Assembly (NCBI GenBank): GCA_007136165.1
Contig: SLHK01000178.1
Coordinates: forward strand, 1 to 9,067
Reading direction: 5' to 3'
From: Syntrophomonadaceae bacterium
GTDB lineage: Bacteria; Bacillota; Dethiobacteria; PWVN01
Length of the DNA: 9,067 bases
In this document: positions 1-5,963 of the stretch, piece after piece
Numbering within the stretch: the first letter of the stretch is position 1
Layout: each line of letters opens with the position of its first letter
Program-made: the position numbers and the translations under genes
The notes under the pieces: model-generated
Seen by the model: the letters and a program-made list of their open reading frames with translations, nothing else
Told to the model about the DNA's origin: nothing
The model's database searches: none

Positions 1-33
1 GGGCTTGCCTGGCTGCCATACGATGTGTTTCAC
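1..33 (-). CDS. N-terminal fragment of a gene downstream of mtnP, possibly methylthioribose-1-phosphate isomerase
   Basis: A GTG codon at 33-31 follows a perfect AGGAGG (45-40) with a 6-base spacer, directly after the mtnP stop codon, so a gene clearly starts here and runs off the window edge. Only 11 residues are visible: VKHIVWQPGKP. The pattern of a short basic start, then I-V-W and a charged/Pro/Gly turn resembles the beginning of MtnA, which isomerises 5-methylthioribose-1-phosphate, the product of MtnP. The position directly downstream of mtnP fits that reading. Eleven residues cannot prove a family. The existence of a gene start is well supported; the product name is inference. Confidence 0.5.
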   Translation of the reverse strand, partial: MKHIVWQPGKP

Positions 34-45
34 AGAATACCTCCT

Positions 46-828
46 CTAGGCGAAGGGCCGGGCTCCTTGACAGCTGCAGTGCGTGTCAGGGCTTAGAAGC
101 TGCATGGATTCCATAAGGACCGTCCTCACATGGCCGATATTTTTTGCCACAACATCCAGGACTTCTTCGTGGGTTAAGGGTGCCGGTGAAATCCCGGCGG
201 CAAAATTGGTTACCAGGGCGATGGTGCTGTAGCAGATGCCCAGCTCCCGGGCCAGCACCACTTCCGGCACGTTGGTCATACCCACCAGGTCGGCACCCCA
301 GGCTTTAAACATCTTTATCTCCGCTCCTGTTTCAAAACGGGGCCCCTCGGTACACACATAGACGGCCCCGGGATGGTGGGGGATTCGCCGCTCCCCGGCG
401 GCTTTGATCAAGAGATCCCGCAATTGGCTGCAGTAGGGATGGGTCAAGTCGATGTGGGCAACGCCCGCCTCGCCTCCGTCATAGAAGGTGCCTTCCCTCC
501 CCCTGGTAAAATCGATGAACTGGTCCAAAAAGGCCAGGTGCCCCGGTTTCATTTCCTCATTCAGGGAGCCCACGGCGGCGGTGGCGAAGATTTTGCCGAC
601 GCCCGCCTTTTTAAGGGCCGCCATGTTGGCCCTGTAGTTGACCTTGTGAGGCGGGAGAATGTGTTTTTGTCCGTGCCGGGGAAGAAAAACCACTTCATGG
701 CTGCCGTAGGTGCCCACCCGCAGGGTAACGGGTTCCCCGTAGGGGGTCTCTACAGCCACAACCTGAACGTCCGCCAGTATTTCCGGGCTGTAAACACCGG
801 TGCCGCCGATAATGGCCAGTTTTCCCAT
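46..828 (-). CDS. mtnP: S-methyl-5'-thioadenosine / 6-oxopurine nucleoside phosphorylase (MtnP family)
   Basis: A 260-residue purine nucleoside phosphorylase of the MTAP/PNP trimeric family. It cleaves a nucleoside with phosphate to give ribose-1-phosphate (here methylthioribose-1-phosphate) and free base, in methionine salvage. Visible motifs are GGTG near residues 8-11, FLPRHG at 48-53 (phosphate/substrate loop), TEGPRFET at 160-167, GMTNVPE at 183-189 and VTNFAAG at 206-212. The ATG at 828 has AGGAGG with an 8-base spacer, and the length is normal. It starts 15 bases after ahcY stops, so the two are co-transcribed. Oddity: Asn208 lies where adenine-specific MTA phosphorylases have an Asp (TDYD in the human enzyme) and where 6-oxopurine PNPs have Asn. 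The natural substrate may therefore be methylthioinosine or inosine rather than MTA. The family call is firm; the base specificity is inferred. Confidence 0.93.
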   Translation of the reverse strand: MGKLAIIGGTGVYSPEILADVQVVAVETPYGEPVTLRVGTYGSHEVVFLPRHGQKHILPPHKVNYRANMAALKKAGVGKIFATAAVGSLNEEMKPGHLAFLDQFIDFTRGREGTFYDGGEAGVAHIDLTHPYCSQLRDLLIKAAGERRIPHHPGAVYVCTEGPRFETGAEIKMFKAWGADLVGMTNVPEVVLARELGICYSTIALVTNFAAGISPAPLTHEEVLDVVAKNIGHVRTVLMESMQLLSPDTHCSCQGARPFA

Positions 829-843
829 TTTGGCTTCCTCCTC

Positions 844-2100
844 TTAAGCTTCCCGGTGCAGGCCCGAAAGGTAGCGGGCCTGTCTTTCGTCCAGGGAGTC
901 GATATTAATTCCCCCGGAAGCCAGTTTCAATTCCGCCACTTTTTTGTCCAGCTCATAGGGGACTTTAAGGACCCGGCGGGGAAGGCTGCCGGCCTGTTCC
1001 TGCAGGTACTCCAGGGAAAGGGCCTGCAGGGCGAAGGACAAATCCATGATTTCCGCCGGGTGGCCGTCCCCGGAGGCCAGGTTGACCAGCCTCCCCTCCG
1101 CCAGCAGGAACAGGGAGCGCCCGTCTTTCAGGCGGTATTCCGTGATATTCTTTTTGCCGGCACGAATCTTTTCCGCCTGCACCGTCAGGGCTTGTTTATC
1201 TATTTCCGTATCAAAGTGCCCCGCATTGCACATAATGGCCCTGTCCTTCATGACGGCTATATGGCGGCTGCCGATGGCGTTTATACAGCTGGTGACGGTG
1301 ATAAAGAAGTCGCCCAGGGGTGCCGCTTCCTCCAGGGGCATCACCCTGAAACCGTCCATTAAAGCCTCCAGGGCATGGATGGGGTCAACTTCCGCCACGA
1401 TGACATTTGCCCCCAACCCCCTGGCCCGGTTTGCCACCCCTTTGCCGCACCAGCCGTACCCCACCACCACCACATTTTTACCCGCCACCAGAAGATTGGT
1501 GGTACGTATTATGCCGTCCCAGACGGACTGGCCCGTTCCCAGCCGGTTGTCAAAGAGATACTTGCAGTGGGCATCGTTAACGGCCATCATGGGAAAGAGC
1601 AGTTTATTCTGCCGGGCCAAAGACCGGAGGCGGATGAGGCCCGTGGTGGTTTCCTCTGCCCCGCCCAGGACGTCCCGGCTTATGGGTTCCATGTCCTCTT
1701 GGTGCAGCAGTGCTGTCAGGTCGCCCCCGTCATCTATGATGAGGTGGGGCCGGTTCTCCGTCAGGTTCTTATATAAAAAATCCTCATACTCGGCGTCGGA
1801 GGAATTGTGCCAGGCGAAAACGCCCACACCGCCCTCGGCCAGGGCCGCCGCCACGTCGTCCTGGGTGGAAAGGGGGTTGCTGCCGGAAATGGCCACCTGC
1901 GCCCCGCCTTCGGCCAAGACCCGGCACAGGTAAGCCGTCTTGGCTTCCAGGTGCAGGCATATGGAGACTCTCAGCCCCTGGAAGGGTTTATTGACCCGGT
2001 ACTTCTCCCGCATAGTCCCCAGCACGGGCATATGTTTCTCTACCCAGGCAATTTTTTCCTCTCCGGGCCCCGCCAGGCTTTTATCGCGTATGATACTCAT
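844..2100 (-). CDS. ahcY: Adenosylhomocysteinase, short Thermotoga/archaeal type
   Basis: A 418-residue NAD-dependent cytoplasmic hydrolase that splits S-adenosylhomocysteine into homocysteine and adenosine, removing the inhibitory product of methyltransferases. Expected catalytic and substrate residues are present: His50 (HLEAKTA), Asp124 in IIDDGGD, Glu150 in EETTTG, Lys180 and Asp184 in NDAHCKYLFDN. The NAD-binding GYGWCGKG loop is at 214-221 and GHFD at 294-297. The start ATG follows AGGAGG by 5 bases. The protein lacks the internal insertion of many bacterial enzymes and ends in GLHREA, without the Lys/Tyr-containing KPDHYRY-like tail that contacts the cofactor of the neighbouring subunit in the mammalian type. 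In Methanocaldococcus a related enzyme prefers S-inosylhomocysteine. Downstream mtnP is only 15 bases away. The function is certain at family level; adenosyl versus inosyl preference is open. Confidence 0.95.
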   Translation of the reverse strand: MSIIRDKSLAGPGEEKIAWVEKHMPVLGTMREKYRVNKPFQGLRVSICLHLEAKTAYLCRVLAEGGAQVAISGSNPLSTQDDVAAALAEGGVGVFAWHNSSDAEYEDFLYKNLTENRPHLIIDDGGDLTALLHQEDMEPISRDVLGGAEETTTGLIRLRSLARQNKLLFPMMAVNDAHCKYLFDNRLGTGQSVWDGIIRTTNLLVAGKNVVVVGYGWCGKGVANRARGLGANVIVAEVDPIHALEALMDGFRVMPLEEAAPLGDFFITVTSCINAIGSRHIAVMKDRAIMCNAGHFDTEIDKQALTVQAEKIRAGKKNITEYRLKDGRSLFLLAEGRLVNLASGDGHPAEIMDLSFALQALSLEYLQEQAGSLPRRVLKVPYELDKKVAELKLASGGINIDSLDERQARYLSGLHREA

Positions 2101-2150
2101 AAAGGCCTCCTTTGTCCTCAGGTTACTTAAACTTTCGTTTAGGAGGACAT
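2101..2150 (-). promoter_or_regulatory. ahcY leader with alternative hairpins around the ribosome binding site
   Basis: Read on the minus strand, the leader contains TGTCCTC (2149-2143) and its exact complement GAGGACA (2119-2113), enclosing a 5-bp hairpin TAAAC-GAAA-GTTTA (2141-2128) with a GNRA tetraloop. The same left arm also carries CCTCCT (2146-2141), complementary to the AGGAGG ribosome binding site (2111-2106). That site in turn sits inside AAAGG-AGG-CCTTT (2113-2101), just before the ATG. These pairings cannot all form together, as expected of a translational switch. There is no U-tract, so it is not a terminator. It does not match the SAH riboswitch consensus as I know it. The complementarity is seen directly; regulation is inferred. 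Confidence 0.4.
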
Positions 2151-2171
2151 ATTTTCCTGCATTGGCATAAA

Positions 2172-3200
2172 TTAATTTAACCTGGAAGACTTTTGCCGTC
2201 GGGATTTTTTCTTGCTTAGATCCAGGGTTTTTATGTACTGGGAGATGGCTTTCTCCCGCTGGTTCAGCAGATGATAGATGATGCCCAGCTCGAAGTTTAT
2301 CAGGGAATTGCCGGGGTTCAGCTTCAGGGCTGTTTCCAGGCAGGGCAGGGCCTTTTCATGTTCTTTGAGATACTGGTAGGCTTTTCCCAGGTAAAAATGG
2401 ATTTCCCAATCGTCGGGGGATTGCTCCGCGGCTTCCTTAAAGTAGTCGACGCTTTCCCTGTAGCGGCCCAGGTTGTAGCAGGTGGCGCCCAGATTGAAAC
2501 AGGCTTCCTTGACTTCCTTCGAGCTTTCCCGGGACAGGAGAAATTCTTCCAGGGCCTGCTCGTACTTGCCCCCCTCGGCGTAGATGTTCCCCAGGGCGTT
2601 GTAGACCATGCCCTTTAAAAGGGGGTCTTTTGTCAGGGCCAGGACCAGGCGAAATTCCTTTTCCCCTTTTTCATGGTCTCCCTTGTGGCTGTAGGCATGG
2701 CCCAGGAGGAAGTGGCCCATGATGAAATCGGGCTCCAGTTGGACCAGGTTTTCGAATTCCTGTATGGCCTCCTCCAGCATGTACAGGTCATAAAACCCCA
2801 ACCCCCTCCGGAAAGAGGCTATGGAGGCATCCTTCCGCATTTTATTAAAGTAGAGGGGTTCCCCCGGGGCATCTCCCTTCTCCTTGGCAGGGGTTTTTGC
2901 TTTAAGGGGTTTTTGGCTTTTGCTTTCAGGCTCAACCGGCATTTCCAGTTCCTGCAGCCCCAGACTCTGGAAAAACATGTCGGGTATTTCATCGGGCAGT
3001 TTTAACCCGTAACTGTCCTGCAGTTGGTTGACCCTCTCTTCAAAACAGAGCCAGGATTGGATGCACTGGTCCATAATCCGGCGCAGGTCCAGCAACCGCT
3101 GGGAAAACTCCTCTTTCTGCCCTTTGTTTTTGGTATCCTTCAGTTTGTGCTCGATGCTGTCCAGTTCGGCAAATATTTCGGCAAACTTATCTTTAAACAT
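2172..3200 (-). CDS. TPR-repeat protein of unknown role
   Basis: A 342-residue protein I cannot assign to a named family. Residues 1-65 are charged and probably helical or coiled-coil. Residues 88-115 form a Lys/Pro/Glu-rich linker. From about 125 to 330 there are consecutive tetratricopeptide repeats with the usual helix pairs and spaced Gly/Ala/Tyr positions (for example LGHAYSHKGDHEKGEKEF, LGNIYAEGGKYEQALEEF, LGKAYQYLKEHEKALPCL). The C-terminus is very basic (KKKSRRQKSSRLN). No signal peptide or membrane segment is seen, so it is probably a cytoplasmic protein-interaction scaffold. The ATG has AGGAGG about 11 bases upstream. It lies between the tRNA terminator and ahcY, with 71 bases and no terminator before ahcY, so it may share a transcript with the methyl-cycle genes. 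Confidence 0.85.
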   Translation of the reverse strand: MFKDKFAEIFAELDSIEHKLKDTKNKGQKEEFSQRLLDLRRIMDQCIQSWLCFEERVNQLQDSYGLKLPDEIPDMFFQSLGLQELEMPVEPESKSQKPLKAKTPAKEKGDAPGEPLYFNKMRKDASIASFRRGLGFYDLYMLEEAIQEFENLVQLEPDFIMGHFLLGHAYSHKGDHEKGEKEFRLVLALTKDPLLKGMVYNALGNIYAEGGKYEQALEEFLLSRESSKEVKEACFNLGATCYNLGRYRESVDYFKEAAEQSPDDWEIHFYLGKAYQYLKEHEKALPCLETALKLNPGNSLINFELGIIYHLLNQREKAISQYIKTLDLSKKKSRRQKSSRLN

Positions 3201-3255
3201 CCTGTTCCGTTCCTCCTGCTGCGTGTGATGCTTTTAGTGTTACCATCGGGGCAAT

Positions 3256-3285
3256 AAAAAAACAGTATCAAAGATGATACTGTTT
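3256..3285 (-). terminator. Rho-independent terminator of the tRNA operon
   Basis: On the minus strand AAACAGTATCA (3285-3275), a TCTT loop and TGATACTGTTT (3270-3260) form a perfect 11-bp stem, followed by an unbroken run of seven T (3262-3256). It begins ten bases after the CCA end of tRNA-Leu and so closes the tRNA transcript before the TPR gene. Confidence 0.93.
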
Positions 3286-3294
3286 GCTTTCCAA

Positions 3295-3380
3295 TGGTGC
3301 GAGAGGGGGGATTTGAACCCCCACACCCTTGCGGGCACTAGGTCCTGAACCTAGCGCGTCTGCCGTTCCGCCACTCTCGC
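3295..3380 (-). tRNA. tRNA-Leu (anticodon CAG)
   Basis: An 86-base class II tRNA read on the minus strand. The acceptor stem is GCGAGAG/CTCTCGC, with discriminator A and encoded CCA at 3297-3295. The anticodon stem-loop CTAGG-TTCAGGA-CCTAG gives CAG. A long variable arm (TGCCCGCAAGGGTG) and T-loop GTTCAAATC are visible. It is the last gene of the five-tRNA operon. Confidence 0.97.
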
Positions 3381-3385
3381 ATAAA

Positions 3386-3461
3386 TGGTGAGCCATCCAG
3401 GGCTCGAACCTGGGACACCCTGATTAAAAGTCAGGTGCTCTGCCAACTGAGCTAATGGCTC
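3386..3461 (-). tRNA. tRNA-Lys (anticodon TTT)
   Basis: A 76-base tRNA read on the minus strand. Acceptor GAGCCAT pairs with ATGGCTC, followed by A and encoded CCA (3388-3386). The D arm is TAGCTCAGTTGGCAGAGCA, the anticodon loop CTTTTAA gives TTT, and the T arm is CCAGGTTCGAGCCCTGG. Five bases separate it from tRNA-Leu. Confidence 0.97.
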
Positions 3462-3470
3462 ACATAATTT

Positions 3471-3545
3471 TGGCTGGGGCGGAAGGATTCGAACCTTCGC
3501 ATGCAGGATCCAAAGTCCCGTGCCTTACCGCTTGGCTACGCCCCA
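3471..3545 (-). tRNA. tRNA-Gln (anticodon TTG)
   Basis: A 75-base tRNA read on the minus strand. Acceptor TGGGGCG pairs with CGCCCCA, with discriminator G and encoded CCA (3473-3471). The anticodon loop CTTTGGA gives TTG. The T arm GAAGGTTCGAATCCTTC is intact. A U1-A72 start to the acceptor stem is typical of bacterial tRNA-Gln. Confidence 0.97.
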
Positions 3546-3550
3546 ACATA

Positions 3551-3636
3551 TGGTGGAGAGGACTGGATTCGAACCAGTGAAGGCTGAGCCAACAGATTTA
3601 CAGTCTGCCCCCTTTGGCCAACTTGGGTACCTCTCC
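3551..3636 (-). tRNA. tRNA-Tyr (anticodon GTA)
   Basis: An 86-base class II tRNA read on the minus strand. Acceptor GGAGAGG pairs with CCTCTCC, followed by A and encoded CCA (3553-3551). The anticodon stem-loop CAGA-CTGTAAA-TCTG gives GTA. A long variable arm of the bacterial Tyr type and T arm ACTGGTTCGAATCCAGT are visible. Confidence 0.97.
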
Positions 3637-3650
3637 ACATTTGCCTCTCT

Positions 3651-3726
3651 TGGAGCCGACGGTGGGACTCGAACCCGCAACCTGCTGATTACAAATCAGC
3701 TGCTCTGCCAGTTGAGCTACGTCGGC
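3651..3726 (-). tRNA. tRNA-Thr (anticodon TGT)
   Basis: A 76-base tRNA read on the minus strand. Acceptor GCCGACG pairs with CGTCGGC, with discriminator T and encoded CCA (3653-3651). The anticodon stem-loop CTGAT-TTGTA-ATCAG gives TGT. It is the first gene of the tRNA operon, about 15 bases after the expected transcription start. Confidence 0.97.
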
Positions 3727-3747
3727 CTCTTGAAAGATGCACTAAAC

Positions 3748-3776
3748 AGTATAACTCATTTTTAACTATGAGTCAA
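3748..3776 (-). promoter_or_regulatory. tRNA operon promoter (sigma-A type)
   Basis: On the minus strand TTGACT (-35, 3776-3771) and TATACT (-10, 3753-3748) are separated by exactly 17 bases. Each hexamer differs from consensus at one position. The predicted start near 3741 leaves a leader of about 15 bases before tRNA-Thr. ACTCAT (3773-3768) and ATGAGT (3759-3754) form an inverted repeat that overlaps the -35 box and touches the -10 box. Confidence 0.85.
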
Positions 3777-3825
3777 CATCTACTTCCCGGGGAAATTCTC
3801 CCTGCCGTGGCTGCCTGTGGCTTAC

Positions 3826-4281
3826 CTAATTTTCCCCGTAAACCCATATTTCCACATCGACGGTATACTCCACAAGTTCCTCTTCAGCGAAGAAAAGGCC
3901 AATTTCCCGGGCGGCGCTTTCCGGGGAATCGGAGCCGTGGACGATGTTATTCCCCATAAAGAGCCCGTAATCGCCCCGCAGGGTGCCCGGAGCGGCTTCC
4001 AGGGGATTGGTTTTACCCATCAGGCTGCGGGCCGTTTTGATGGCTTCCAGGCCTTCCCAGACCATGGCCACCACGGGACCTGACGTGATAAAGCTGACAA
4101 GGTTCTTAAAAAAAGGTTTTCCTTCGTGTTCGCCGTAATGCTTCCGGGCCAGTTCCGGGGTTATCAAGAGCATCTTCAGCCCCACCAGTTTGAGCCCTTT
4201 ATCCTCGAAGCGTCCTATCACCTTGCTGACCAGCTTTCTCTGCACCCCATCGGGCTTGACCATGACAAAAGTACGTTCCAT
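3826..4281 (-). CDS. ndk: Nucleoside diphosphate kinase
   Basis: Transfers the terminal phosphate of ATP to (d)NDPs through a phosphohistidine, balancing cytoplasmic nucleotide pools. The start is set at the ATG (4281) giving MERTFVMVKPDGVQR, the usual Ndk N-terminus, and about 151 residues, the normal length. In-frame GTG (4296) and ATG (4287) codons could add up to five residues; GGAG near 4301-4298 could serve the ATG at 4287, so the exact start is uncertain. The active-site block NNIVHGSDSPESA contains the catalytic His (His115 from this start), followed by the usual EIGLFF and a C-terminal EIWVYGEN. It lies about 44 bases after speE and probably shares its transcript. No clear terminator follows; a GGGGAAA/TTTCCCC inverted repeat overlaps the stop codon but lacks a U-tract. 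Confidence 0.95.
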   Translation of the reverse strand: MERTFVMVKPDGVQRKLVSKVIGRFEDKGLKLVGLKMLLITPELARKHYGEHEGKPFFKNLVSFITSGPVVAMVWEGLEAIKTARSLMGKTNPLEAAPGTLRGDYGLFMGNNIVHGSDSPESAAREIGLFFAEEELVEYTVDVEIWVYGEN

Positions 4282-4325
4282 ATGCATTTTATTCACACTC
4301 CAGTCCCCTTATTGTCCCCGCCGGG

Positions 4326-5240
4326 CTAAAAAGTAGTCAGGGGGTTGTTGTCTTCGATGATTCGTTTCTCTTTGTCCCTCAATACCCGGATATCCTTGGG
4401 CAGGGCAAACATGCCCCCATGGGCCTCGCCGTCATAATGCCTGAGGTTTTGGATGCCCCGGCCCTTGATGAGGGCATCGACCTTTTCCGCCCCCAGAGAC
4501 AGGGGGTCTTTGCTCTGGGAGGCCACTATAAACCCCCAGGTGGCATCAAAGGACGGTATAAAGGTGTAATAGGACCTGACGGTCTCAAAAGACAGCCCCA
4601 TGGTGTTGTATACGGCGCTGTGGCATTCCAAAAGCCGGGGGTTAAAGGAACCGGCCTGCAGGGCCAGGACCCCTCCGGGGGATATTTTCCCCTTCAGCAG
4701 CTGAAAAAACTCCCGCGTAAACATCAGGTAGGAAGGGCCGTCATCCACGGGCTCCGTCAGGTCCATGACCACCACATCCCAGGTTTCTGCAGAATTTTTA
4801 ACATACTCCCGGGCATCGCCAAAGACCAGCTGCACCCGGGGGTCTTCATAGGCCCCGTCATTCCATTCCGGCAGGTAGCGGGCACACAATTCCACCACTT
4901 CCCGGTCGATATCCACCATGACCAGTTTCTCCACGCCGGGGTGTTTGAGGATTTCCCTGAGGACAGCCCCCTCCCCTCCCCCTAAGACCAGGACCTTCCC
5001 GGGGTTTTCCTGTAAGAGCATGGCAGGGTGGATGAGGGTCTCGTGGTATATATATTCATCAGAAAGGGCCGACTGGATTTTTCCGTCCAGGATGAGGCAG
5101 CGCCCGTAAAAATCCACTTCCAGGATTTCAACATCCTGATATTTGGTCCTGCCGCTGTAGATAAATTTGCTGATCCCGTGCATGTGGGCCTGGGTCGGGT
5201 GAGTGTACTCGATAAACCACTTCCATGGGGGTGCTTTCAT
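4326..5240 (-). CDS. speE: Polyamine aminopropyltransferase (spermidine synthase family)
   Basis: A 304-residue enzyme that transfers an aminopropyl group from decarboxylated SAM to an amine acceptor, releasing methylthioadenosine. Motifs in order: an N-terminal beta domain, YHE at 65-67, nucleotide-binding GGGEG at 87-91, Asp110 of MVDID, GDAREY at 141-146 and the catalytic-loop MDLTEP at 159-164 with Asp160. The ATG follows AAAGGAGG by 4 bases, and the SpeD stop codon overlaps this ribosome binding site, so the two genes are translationally coupled. The acceptor half is unusual: GGPSY-like spacing after the catalytic loop, VYNTM at 210-214 and IPSFDATWGF at 228-237 resemble plant ACL5 thermospermine synthase and Thermus agmatine/triamine-type enzymes more than the classical putrescine enzyme. 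The acceptor may therefore not be putrescine. Confidence 0.93.
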   Translation of the reverse strand: MKAPPWKWFIEYTHPTQAHMHGISKFIYSGRTKYQDVEILEVDFYGRCLILDGKIQSALSDEYIYHETLIHPAMLLQENPGKVLVLGGGEGAVLREILKHPGVEKLVMVDIDREVVELCARYLPEWNDGAYEDPRVQLVFGDAREYVKNSAETWDVVVMDLTEPVDDGPSYLMFTREFFQLLKGKISPGGVLALQAGSFNPRLLECHSAVYNTMGLSFETVRSYYTFIPSFDATWGFIVASQSKDPLSLGAEKVDALIKGRGIQNLRHYDGEAHGGMFALPKDIRVLRDKEKRIIEDNNPLTTF

Positions 5241-5250
5241 GGGTCCTCCT

Positions 5251-5634
5251 TTACAGGTTGACTGCAGGGCGATGAGTGACGGGACAGGGGAAATCCCCCC
5301 GCTTAATCTCCCGGGCAGTCATATTTTGGGCCTGGAATCTTTCTTTGATATAATTGCATGATATCCAGGGGTCCACACAATCACCGCAGGTGAAAACGTC
5401 CACCGCGGCATACCCCAGTTCCGGCCAGGTATGGATGGCCAGGTGTGATTCCGATATCACCACTACCCCGCTTACTCCCTGGGGGCTAAACTTATGGAAC
5501 GCCACTTCCCTTATTTCCGCACCCGCTTCCAGGGCGGCGTTAACCATAATACCTTCCACACCCCTGATGTCGTTTAAAAAGTCGGGGGTGCACCCATACA
5601 GTTCGGCCAAGATATGACGGCCTAAAGCACTCAT
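5251..5634 (-). CDS. speD: S-adenosylmethionine decarboxylase proenzyme, prokaryotic class 1B
   Basis: A pyruvoyl enzyme that decarboxylates SAM to supply the aminopropyl donor for SpeE. The start is placed at ATG 5634, not the ATG at 5640: AAAAGGAGG ends only one base before the first ATG but seven bases before the second. With this start the catalytic residues fall at Ser63 (self-cleavage in ESHLAIHTWPE), His68 and Cys83 (FTCGDC), as in the Thermotoga maritima enzyme. The proenzyme is 127 residues, normal for the family, and self-cleaves between Glu62 and Ser63 into beta and pyruvoyl-alpha chains. A good promoter lies 41-68 bases upstream, and speE follows after 10 bases. This is the first gene of a speD-speE-ndk unit. 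Confidence 0.96.
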   Translation of the reverse strand: MSALGRHILAELYGCTPDFLNDIRGVEGIMVNAALEAGAEIREVAFHKFSPQGVSGVVVISESHLAIHTWPELGYAAVDVFTCGDCVDPWISCNYIKERFQAQNMTAREIKRGDFPCPVTHRPAVNL

Positions 5635-5674
5635 CGTCATGCCTCCTTTTCGTTTATTTAAAAACTCAAATTAA

Positions 5675-5702
5675 ATTTTAGCAAATTTACCGGAAAAGTC
5701 AA
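5675..5702 (-). promoter_or_regulatory. speD-speE-ndk promoter
   Basis: On the minus strand TTGACT (5702-5697) and TAAAAT (5680-5675) are separated by 16 bases in a very AT-rich stretch; the expected start is near 5668. A 10-base perfect palindrome TTTGCGCAAA lies just upstream at 5717-5708, and a second CGCAAAA-type half-site (TTTTGCG on this strand) lies at 5746-5740. These could be regulator sites. Confidence 0.75.
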
Positions 5703-5856
5703 TGATTTTTGCGCAAATTTTATAATTATCCTTATTTAACGCAAAAGAGCATGGATTTATTGCCTGAAATTTTATGTTATCTCTTCTTTCCTAGGATATT
5801 CTTCTGTAATTATCGCTGCTACAAGAGATCCCCATATAACCCCTCAGGAGCCCAAT

Positions 5857-5878
5857 AAAAAAAGAGGCCTCCGGCCTC
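5857..5878 (-). terminator. Rho-independent terminator after the SagB-like gene
   Basis: On the minus strand GAGGCC (5878-5873), a GGA loop and GGCCTC (5869-5864) form a 6-bp GC-rich stem, followed at once by seven T (5863-5857). It separates the arcC/SagB-like transcript from the speD operon. The opposite strand has no U-tract, so it acts in one direction. Confidence 0.85.
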
Positions 5879-5963
5879 CATGTCGAAAGAAACTATTTCC
5901 CAGGTAATAATTCAACTTTCTACCCGCATTGACCCGGCACTTTAATAGCTGAGAAGCCGGCCT

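Larger units (their letters stand above)
5641..5963. other. Intergenic region between the SagB-like gene and speD
   Basis: 323 bases without a convincing gene. It holds, in minus-strand order, about 85 bases of unremarkable 3' sequence after the flavin oxidoreductase gene, the terminator at 5857-5878, roughly 100 AT-rich bases, palindromic TTTGCGCAAA-type sites, the speD promoter and a leader of about 34 bases. Short plus-strand ORFs here have no ribosome binding site. Confidence 0.7.

Noticed and set aside
373..1362. Plus-strand frame of 329 residues
   Set aside because: It lies antisense to mtnP and ahcY, has no ribosome binding site and low-complexity composition; both opposite genes carry clear family motifs.
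3520..3765. Plus-strand reading frame of 81 residues containing GGTRTRNLLITNQLLCQL
   Set aside because: It is the complement of the tRNA-Thr, tRNA-Tyr and tRNA-Gln genes; this peptide is a well-known spurious translation of antisense tRNA sequence.
3789..3837. GGGGAAA/TTTCCCC inverted repeat considered as an ndk terminator
   Set aside because: The loop is about 35 bases, the left arm overlaps the ndk coding end and no U-tract follows.
5750..5860. Plus-strand ORF of about 35 codons starting at ATG near 5750
   Set aside because: No ribosome binding site, odd composition, and it overlaps the minus-strand terminator and the AT-rich region upstream of speD.
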